NCBI GenBank assembly: GCA_046086245.1
Contig: JBJSXB010000362.1
Coordinates: forward strand, 1-5,035
Direction of reading: 5' to 3'
DNA from: F1-20-MAGs016 sp046086245
Lineage (GTDB): Bacteria; Planctomycetota; Planctomycetia; Pirellulales; UBA1268
Length of the DNA: 5,035 nt
The stretch's first letter is position 1; each line of letters opens with the position of its first letter. Of this stretch, positions 1 through 3,694 are shown piece after piece. The translations under genes were made by a program, and so were the position numbers. The notes below the pieces were generated by a model that did no database searches, had not been told where the DNA came from, and worked only from the letters and a program-made list of their open reading frames with translations.

Positions 1-642
1 GTGCCGCTCGCCACCGGCTATCTGCGCACCGCCCTGCTCGCGGCCGGTTTGACCATCGCCGTCATTCCGGTGACACCGGCGATCGCGACGCTGCTCCTCG
101 GCAGCCGCTACGCCAACGCCGCGCCCGTCGCCGCGGTGCTGCTCGTGGCCAGCGCGCTGCGGATGATGGCCCTCGCCGGTCGGGCGATCTCGGGCGGCCT
201 CGGCGAGAGCACCGTATACTCCATCGGGCTGACCACGCTGGCGTGCGTCGGCGTCGCCGGATTCGTCCACCGCGCGCCGGAGATCGCCGCGCGGTTCGCC
301 GCCCGTGGCATCGAGCCGATGGTCGCCTACGCGATCGTCACCGCGAGCCTGGCGCTGGCCACGGCGCTGGGATGCCTCGCGGCCGGCACGGTGATGGCCC
401 GGGTGGCGTTCCCGTGGATCGCACTGGTGCGGACGGTGCTGGCCTGCGCCGTCGCGGCGGCGATCGGCTGGATCCTGCCCTGGACCGGACTCGGCGTCTT
501 TCCGCGCCTTGCGGCGGTATCGGCCGTGTTCGCCGCCATCGCCACGCTGCTCGGTGACCGATCCCTCATCGGCGGCGTCGGCGCGCTGGTGCGACACGTG
601 TCCGCCGGGCGGCCGGCACCGACCAACTCCACCGCGCCGTAA
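1..642 (+). CDS. C-terminal part of a polysaccharide (Wzx/MATE-like) flippase-type membrane protein, 5'-partial
   Basis: The reading frame is open from the first base (GTG) to TAA at 640-642, giving 213 residues. About six hydrophobic segments are visible, near residues 11-33, 41-60, 72-89, 108-131, 135-159 and 164-184, followed by a short polar tail ending in Pro/Thr/Ser. The segment around residues 31-48 (LLLGSRYANAAPVAAVLL) matches the pattern, familiar to me from Wzx/MATE-type flippases, of a Gly-x-x-Tyr-x-x-Ala-Ala-Pro turn opening a helix in the second half of the protein. Such proteins usually have 12-14 membrane helices and 400-500 residues, so this is probably the C-terminal half, with the true start upstream of the window; the GTG at base 1 is likely internal. 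By family it would move lipid-linked glycan precursors across the inner membrane for capsule, exopolysaccharide or O-antigen synthesis. No glycan gene is visible nearby. Another multi-pass transporter cannot be excluded. Confidence 0.6.
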   Translation: MPLATGYLRTALLAAGLTIAVIPVTPAIATLLLGSRYANAAPVAAVLLVASALRMMALAGRAISGGLGESTVYSIGLTTLACVGVAGFVHRAPEIAARFAARGIEPMVAYAIVTASLALATALGCLAAGTVMARVAFPWIALVRTVLACAVAAAIGWILPWTGLGVFPRLAAVSAVFAAIATLLGDRSLIGGVGALVRHVSAGRPAPTNSTAP

Positions 643-784
643 ACGGCCCCCCTTCCCGGCGACGCGGCCAGCATGACGCCCGCTGCACCCATCTCATGAG
701 GGGTATTCAGGTTCGTCGATACCACGGCTTTCGCCGGCCGAAACCCCTCTCGACCAGATCCGGCACGCCGCAACCTTGCGATGC

Positions 785-826
785 CACGGCCGTTACATTG
801 ACAAGCCGTGTTCGGTTTCCGTCGCA
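785..826 (+). promoter_or_regulatory. Weak candidate promoter: consensus -35 in the loop of an inverted repeat
   Basis: A perfect TTGACA hexamer lies at 798-803, inside the 14-base loop of the 6-bp inverted repeat CACGGC (785-790)/GCCGTG (805-810). The position expected for a -10 box after a 17-base spacer (821-826, GTCGCA) does not resemble TATAAT. If functional, it would sit about 160 bases before the gene starting at 965. A chance match remains likely. Confidence 0.12.
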
Positions 827-950
827 GGCGTCGGGCCTGCCGACAGGGTTCCGCCCCGGATGGCAGGCCAAGCGATCCCGCATGGCATGCCGATGATCCC
901 CGCCGGGGTGCCGCGCCCGGACTGCCGCGCCGTGCAGCGCGATCCAATCG

Positions 951-957
951 AGAGGTG
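951..957 (+). promoter_or_regulatory. Ribosome-binding site deciding the ATG start at 965
   Basis: AGAGGTG is close to the Shine-Dalgarno consensus and leaves seven bases before ATG 965. It overlaps the region just before the alternative TTG at 959, for which the spacing would be only one base, so the ATG is the better start. Confidence 0.6.
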
Positions 958-964
958 ATTGCCG

Positions 965-1720
965 ATGGCCACTGCGTCCGCCGCCGAAACCCGCCGCGCT
1001 CTCCGCGAACTGGCCGCCGAACGCAAGGGGTCGCAAAAGGGAGGGTGGGTGTTCTGGCTGGTGCTCCTGCTTCTGCTGCTCGGGTCGGTGGTGGGAATCG
1101 CCGGCTGGTGGCTCGGTTGGTTCACCACGCCGAAGGAAGTCGCGGAGTTCCGCGCGATGGTCGATCAACAGGTGGCCGATTACGACAAAATGGCCCGCAA
1201 TGAGATGCCGTTCGGCGATGGCGCGAGCTTGCGGCCGATGTACGAGAAGGCGCGCGATCTGCCGCGCGAGGTCCGCGACCAGGCCATGGGCCGCCTCTTC
1301 GAGGCCCGTGAGCGGGCGGAGACCAATTCCTTCTTCGCCCTGCCGCCGCAGCAGCGACAGGCCGAGCTCGAACGCCGCCTCAAGGCGGAAGAGGAGCGCC
1401 GCAAGCAGTGGATGCAACGGCGGCAGCAGGACGGCAATCAGCAGCGTGGTCCTCCCGGCGGTCAGGCCTCGAACAATCGCGGCGGTCAACCCGGCGGCGG
1501 TCGCGGTGGACCGGGTGGCGGTGGTGGGCCTCCGGGCGGTGGTGGCGGGCCTCCGGGAGGCGGACGCCGCGGCGGTGGGGGCGAGGATGCCTCCAACGCC
1601 CGTTCTCTGTCCCGCCTCAACCGCAGCAGTCCCGACGATCGGGCCCGGCGGACGGAGTATCGCCGGATGATGGACGAGGCGCGATCGCGGCGCGGTGGCG
1701 GCGGCGGCGGCGGACGCTGA
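965..1720 (+). CDS. Single-pass membrane protein with charged helical region and Gly/Pro/Arg-rich C-terminal tail, function unknown
   Basis: This 251-residue protein is not one I can name. Residues 1-27 are charged and probably cytoplasmic. One strong transmembrane helix spans about residues 28-52 (a run of Leu, then GxxGWWLGW) and is not followed by a signal-peptidase site. Residues 57-155 are highly charged and predicted helical, including FFALPPQQRQAELERR at 123-138 and an Arg/Lys/Glu/Gln-rich stretch to 155. Residues 157-206 form a low-complexity Gly/Pro/Arg/Gln tail containing the repeated unit GGGGGPP (184-190 and 191-197). Residues 207-243 are polar and charged, and the protein ends in seven Gly plus Arg. 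The ATG at 965 is preferred over the TTG at 959 because AGAGGTG (951-957) lies seven bases before it. The FFALPP...LERR segment recalls a motif I associate with planctomycete hypothetical proteins, an unchecked impression. It is likely a membrane-anchored protein with a coiled or disordered soluble part; which side is exposed is unclear. Confidence 0.8.
   Translation: MATASAAETRRALRELAAERKGSQKGGWVFWLVLLLLLLGSVVGIAGWWLGWFTTPKEVAEFRAMVDQQVADYDKMARNEMPFGDGASLRPMYEKARDLPREVRDQAMGRLFEARERAETNSFFALPPQQRQAELERRLKAEEERRKQWMQRRQQDGNQQRGPPGGQASNNRGGQPGGGRGGPGGGGGPPGGGGGPPGGGRRGGGGEDASNARSLSRLNRSSPDDRARRTEYRRMMDEARSRRGGGGGGGR
1511..1565 (+). repeat. In-gene tandem repeat encoding Gly-Pro units
   Basis: Two near-identical 21-base units, each encoding five Gly and two Pro, lie in tandem at about 1514-1555 and are flanked by partial GGP/GGG copies. 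The repeat is in frame and belongs to the low-complexity tail of the membrane-protein gene. Copy number of this kind of repeat often varies by slippage. Confidence 0.6.
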
Positions 1721-1829
1721 GGGCGCCGCACGCTTCGGGCCCCCACGCGGCACCATCCAACCGACGGCCGACCCAGGATCAGCGGTCTGTCGCGACCGGA
1801 TGCCGTTTTCGCGATGGCGCCGTTCCCCT

Positions 1830-1881
1830 TGGCGACGATTGGTCGCTGCGGGCCCAATGGCGACGATCGTTCGCTGCGGGC
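1830..1881. repeat. 28-bp-period direct repeat, two copies
   Basis: The 24-base segments 1830-1853 and 1858-1881 match at 22 of 24 positions, differing only at repeat positions 11 (T/C) and 13 (G/T). The four bases between them give a period of 28 bp. Both copies start TGGCGACGAT and end TCGCTGCGGGC. Sequence on either side does not continue the repeat. The period is not a multiple of three, and no gene is supported here. Confidence 0.75.
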
Positions 1882-1917
1882 ACGGTTTCGCCGCCTGCAC
1901 TCCGGCATGGCGCATAC

Positions 1918-1946
1918 TTGCACCACCGGGGCAGCGGTCTTATCGT
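1918..1946 (+). promoter_or_regulatory. Candidate promoter for the basic-protein gene
   Basis: TTGCAC (1918-1923) and TATCGT (1941-1946) are separated by 17 bases. The first matches 4 of 6 and the second 4 of 6 positions of the sigma-70 hexamers. Transcription would start near 1953, about 85 bases before the ATG at 2040. In DNA this GC-rich a TATC hexamer is uncommon, but this remains a pattern match only. Confidence 0.22.
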
Positions 1947-2039
1947 CCCTTGCGGTGACGGCGGATCGCCTCCGCCTCGGCCGACCGCTCGAAGCCGGCC
2001 CGTGACCGTTTTCCCCGTTTGCGAGGCACACCCGTTCCC

Positions 2040-2864
2040 ATGGCGAAATCGAAGTCGAAGCGTTCCGTGTCGTCCGCCAGGCCAGCCGCCGAATCCGCCG
2101 CCGCGGCGTCGATGCTCGCGCGGGCCGGCGAACTGTTCACCGCCGCGGAGAAGCGCGTCTTCGATTCGAGCCTCGGGCACCAGTTGACCAAAGCGACCCA
2201 CGAGCAGGTGCTCGTCGCATCGCGTCAGGCACGGGCGCTGCGCGACAAGTGGCATGCCCTGACGTCGAAGCAGCAGCGCGCCAACAAGCGTCTGGCCGCC
2301 GCGCGGACCGACGTGGCGGCGGGGCGGAGCCGGGAGAAACTCGATCTCTTCCAGGGGGTCGTGCTTCGCCTCGAGCGGCGGCTCGCGGAACTCTCGTCCG
2401 GTGTCTCGCAGGCGGTGGCGTCGCTCGCGGGCCGCGGCCGCAAGCCGGTGCGGCTCAAGGTCGATCCCGGCCAGAAGGGTCGCGGAAAGAAGATCGTGAC
2501 CCGCGCCGCGCGCCGCACCGCCGGCAAGCCGGTGGCACCGGCGCGGCCGAGCGTCGCGGGCGCGATCCGGGCGATCACGGCGGCGGCGAACCCGCCGGCG
2601 GCGCCGGCGCCGAAGCCGGCCGCGAAAACCACCGCCGCGGAGCGCACGGTGTCGAAGAAGGTGCGCAACGCCGGCAAGCGGGCGCAGCTCACCGCCCTCG
2701 CGGGCAATCAGGCGATCCAATTCGACAAGTCGAAACAGCGGTCGGCGACCGCCGCTGCCAAGGCACGCCGGCTGGCGGTGCAGGGGCTCGACACGCGGCG
2801 CAGCGCCCACGCCGCCGCGCGGGTGCGGATGAAGCAGGCGCGGCGCGACCAGCGCTCGCGTTGA
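2040..2864 (+). CDS. Highly basic Ala/Lys/Arg-rich protein, function unknown, possibly nucleic-acid-binding
   Basis: This 274-residue protein begins MAKSKSKRS. Residues 1-24 form a basic, disordered Ala/Ser/Lys leader. Residues 25-130 look like a compact helical domain, with motifs LFTAAEKRVFDSSLGHQLTK (32-51) and ARALRDKWHALTSKQQRANKR (64-84), then amphipathic helices to about 130. Residues 131-215 are low-complexity Lys/Arg/Pro/Ala, like histone H1 or bacterial histone-like tails. Residues 216-274 are again basic and end HAAARVRMKQARRDQRSR. There is no signal peptide or membrane helix. The composition suggests DNA or RNA binding in the cytoplasm, but this is inference. The LRDKW segment recalls a family of short bacterial hypothetical proteins whose name I do not know. 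ATG 2040 is chosen because MAKSKSKRS is typical of such proteins; the nearest Shine-Dalgarno-like bases (GAGG, 2022-2025) sit 14 bases upstream, which is longer than usual. Confidence 0.75.
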   Translation: MAKSKSKRSVSSARPAAESAAAASMLARAGELFTAAEKRVFDSSLGHQLTKATHEQVLVASRQARALRDKWHALTSKQQRANKRLAAARTDVAAGRSREKLDLFQGVVLRLERRLAELSSGVSQAVASLAGRGRKPVRLKVDPGQKGRGKKIVTRAARRTAGKPVAPARPSVAGAIRAITAAANPPAAPAPKPAAKTTAAERTVSKKVRNAGKRAQLTALAGNQAIQFDKSKQRSATAAAKARRLAVQGLDTRRSAHAAARVRMKQARRDQRSR

Positions 2865-2987
2865 TCGTTCGGGACTCCGGATCGGCGGAGCGACCTCACG
2901 CAGCCGGCCGCTCGAGGGCGGTCGGGGGGTGACCACGTCCCGTCGCCGGACGCTCCCTCCGGCCTTCCCGGCCTCCGGTCGCTCGAT

Positions 2988-3026
2988 GCTGACTGCGCTT
3001 CGCCATCCATGGCTCCGCTGGTCAGC
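2988..3026. repeat. Nested inverted repeat in the convergent interval
   Basis: The outer arms are GCTGAC (2988-2993) and GTCAGC (3021-3026), a perfect 6-bp inverted repeat. Inside is GCCAT (3002-3006)/ATGGC (3009-3013), an almost perfect palindrome around CCATCCATGG. The structure could fold as a branched hairpin on either strand. Its place between two converging genes fits a bidirectional transcription end or a dispersed repeat element, but the sequence has no T-run. Confidence 0.5.
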
Positions 3027-3077
3027 AACGCCGGCTCTCAGGGCATGGGCAGCCCCTCGCCGCCGGTGGCCGAGAGA

Positions 3078-3101
3078 GGGGGTCGGGACGAAAGGGGGGG
3101 G
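3078..3101 (+). other. Potential G-quadruplex motif
   Basis: G-runs of 5 (3078-3082), 3 (3085-3087) and 8 (3094-3101) are separated by two and six bases. The last run can supply two G3 tracts with a one-base loop, so the stretch meets the usual four-tract rule with loops of 1-7 bases. It lies beyond the 3' ends of both flanking converging genes. Confidence 0.45.
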
Positions 3102-3186
3102 TCGGTTCGCTTCGGTTCGACTGGCGTCGCGGTGGGGCCGCAGTGGCGCGTCGGGAGTGGAGTCGTTGCGGTGGGAAGCGTCGCCG

Positions 3187-3528
3187 TCAGTCGCGGCTCT
3201 TCCCGCGGCCGCCGCGGCGATCACCGCGGCCACCCCGCGGCGAGGGGCCGCGGGACGCTCCCCGGCGAGTGCCCGACTTTCGATCGGCCGCGCCGTCGAT
3301 CGGTTGGGCACGCCGCCGCGGATCGGGCAGCGGCACCGTGGTCTCGGGCACGCACACCCAGCCGTCGAGCAGATCGGCCAGTCGGCCGCCCGCCAGGCCC
3401 GAGGCCTCGACGAGCACCATCCGCGGCGCCGTGTCGATCACCGACACGCCCGCGGTGGCGGAAATCCGCTTCAGGTCGGCCGCCGGGGCCGATCCCTGCC
3501 CGGTGAAGCGCAAGACGTAGCGTTGCAT
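3187..3528 (-). CDS. Small protein with I9-like (subtilisin propeptide/inhibitor-like) domain and RGG-rich tail
   Basis: This 113-residue protein reads from ATG 3528 down to TGA (3189-3187). Residues 1-68 alternate strand- and helix-like segments: MQRYVLRFTG (1-10), a helix around 16-24, GVSVIDTAPRMVLVEA (27-42), a helix around 45-54, and GWVCVPETTVPLP (56-68). This beta-alpha-beta-beta-alpha-beta order, with the GVxVID...MVLVEA centre and a final strand reading xVPE, fits the ferredoxin-like fold of peptidase inhibitor I9/subtilisin propeptides. The identification is by pattern only. Residues 71-113 are disordered and Arg/Gly-rich, with PRGGRG and RRGGRG motifs. There is no signal peptide. 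Its start lies 166 bases from, and divergent to, the S8 peptidase start, so it may act as a stand-alone chaperone or inhibitor of that enzyme. Longer starts in the same frame would run antisense through the peptidase's 5' end and are less likely. No strong ribosome-binding site is visible. Confidence 0.65.
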   Translation of the reverse strand: MQRYVLRFTGQGSAPAADLKRISATAGVSVIDTAPRMVLVEASGLAGGRLADLLDGWVCVPETTVPLPDPRRRAQPIDGAADRKSGTRRGASRGPSPRGGRGDRRGGRGKSRD

Positions 3529-3534
3529 GACGCG

Positions 3535-3550
3535 CGGCGGTGATCCGCCG
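3535..3550 (-). promoter_or_regulatory. Hairpin immediately before the I9-like gene's start
   Basis: CGGCGG (3535-3540) and CCGCCG (3545-3550) form a perfect 6-bp all-G/C stem around a 4-base loop. In the minus-strand transcript it ends six bases before the ATG, where a ribosome-binding site would be expected. Next to it is a direct repeat of CCGACCCC (3548-3555 and 3558-3565, period 10). It could limit translation; no sequence here identifies a ligand or regulator. Confidence 0.35.
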
Positions 3551-3568
3551 ACCCCGGCCGACCCCCTC

Positions 3569-3597
3569 AGTATCCCAGCGCCGGTGGCCGCCGGCAA
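3569..3597 (-). promoter_or_regulatory. Candidate promoter of the small I9-like gene
   Basis: On the minus strand TTGCCG (3597-3592) and GATACT (3574-3569) are separated by exactly 17 bases; each matches 4 of 6 sigma-70 positions. Transcription would start near 3562, giving a leader of about 34 bases before ATG 3528. It lies in the shared divergent region, so regulation could affect both genes. Confidence 0.3.
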
Positions 3598-3694
3598 TCG
3601 CGCGGTTGCGGGCGCGGAACTGGAGGGCACACTTGAAGCATTGCCGTCGCAGTCGCGGAGAACGCGGCGGCGTTTTTCCAAGGGCTGGGAACAC

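Larger units (their letters stand above)
643..964. other. Gene-free interval between the flippase and the membrane-protein gene
   Basis: This 322-base stretch has no reading frame with convincing protein character in either direction; the long minus-strand frames crossing it are Arg/Pro/Ala-rich shadows. Small inverted repeats occur: GGTAT (702-706) with ATACC (719-723), TTTCG (729-733) with CGAAA (739-743), and CACGGC (785-790) with GCCGTG (805-810). None is followed by a T-run, so I do not call a terminator. The 3' end carries the ribosome-binding site of the next gene. Confidence 0.5.
1721..2039. other. Gene-free interval with tandem duplication and a weak candidate promoter
   Basis: This 319-base stretch separates two same-strand genes. 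Short plus-strand frames, such as 1814-2005, lack a ribosome-binding site and have no recognisable protein character. The interval contains a 28-bp-period duplication (1830-1881) and a promoter-like pair of hexamers (1918-1946), both listed separately. I see no hairpin with a T-run after the stop at 1720. Confidence 0.5.
2865..3186. other. Gene-free interval between converging genes
   Basis: This 322-base stretch lies between the end of the basic-protein gene (+) and the end of the small minus-strand gene. Frames through it are shadows without a plausible start. It contains a nested inverted repeat (2988-3026), a G-run cluster (3078-3101) and a short 10-bp-period repeat of CGGTTCG (3103-3109 and 3113-3119). 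A small inverted repeat, CTCCG (2875-2879)/CGGAG (2886-2890), follows the stop at 2864 by about ten bases but has no T-run, so it is only a weak terminator candidate. Confidence 0.5.

Noticed and set aside
781..840. Possible tRNA or tRNA remnant around the inverted repeat
   Set aside because: The stem has a 14-base loop instead of a 7-base anticodon loop, and no T-arm or acceptor stem can be formed around it.
1725..1751. Terminator after the membrane-protein gene (GCCGC/GCGGC arms)
   Set aside because: The arms are only 5 bp, the loop is long (17 bases) and there is no T-run.
707..1915. 402-residue open frame on the minus strand
   Set aside because: It overlaps the membrane-protein gene in antisense, has no ribosome-binding site, and its composition matches a shadow of GC-rich codons.
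1814..2005. 63-residue plus-strand frame in the gene-free interval
   Set aside because: It has no ribosome-binding site, spans the tandem duplication and shows no protein-like pattern.
1779..3311. 510-residue open frame on the minus strand
   Set aside because: It runs antisense through the whole basic-protein gene and two gene-free intervals; its translation is Arg/Pro/Ala-rich with no domain character, as expected from GC-rich DNA.
3606..3634. Sigma-70 promoter for the S8 peptidase
   Set aside because: The best pair (TTGCGG with a hexamer near 3628-3634) matches only about half of the consensus positions; I do not call it.
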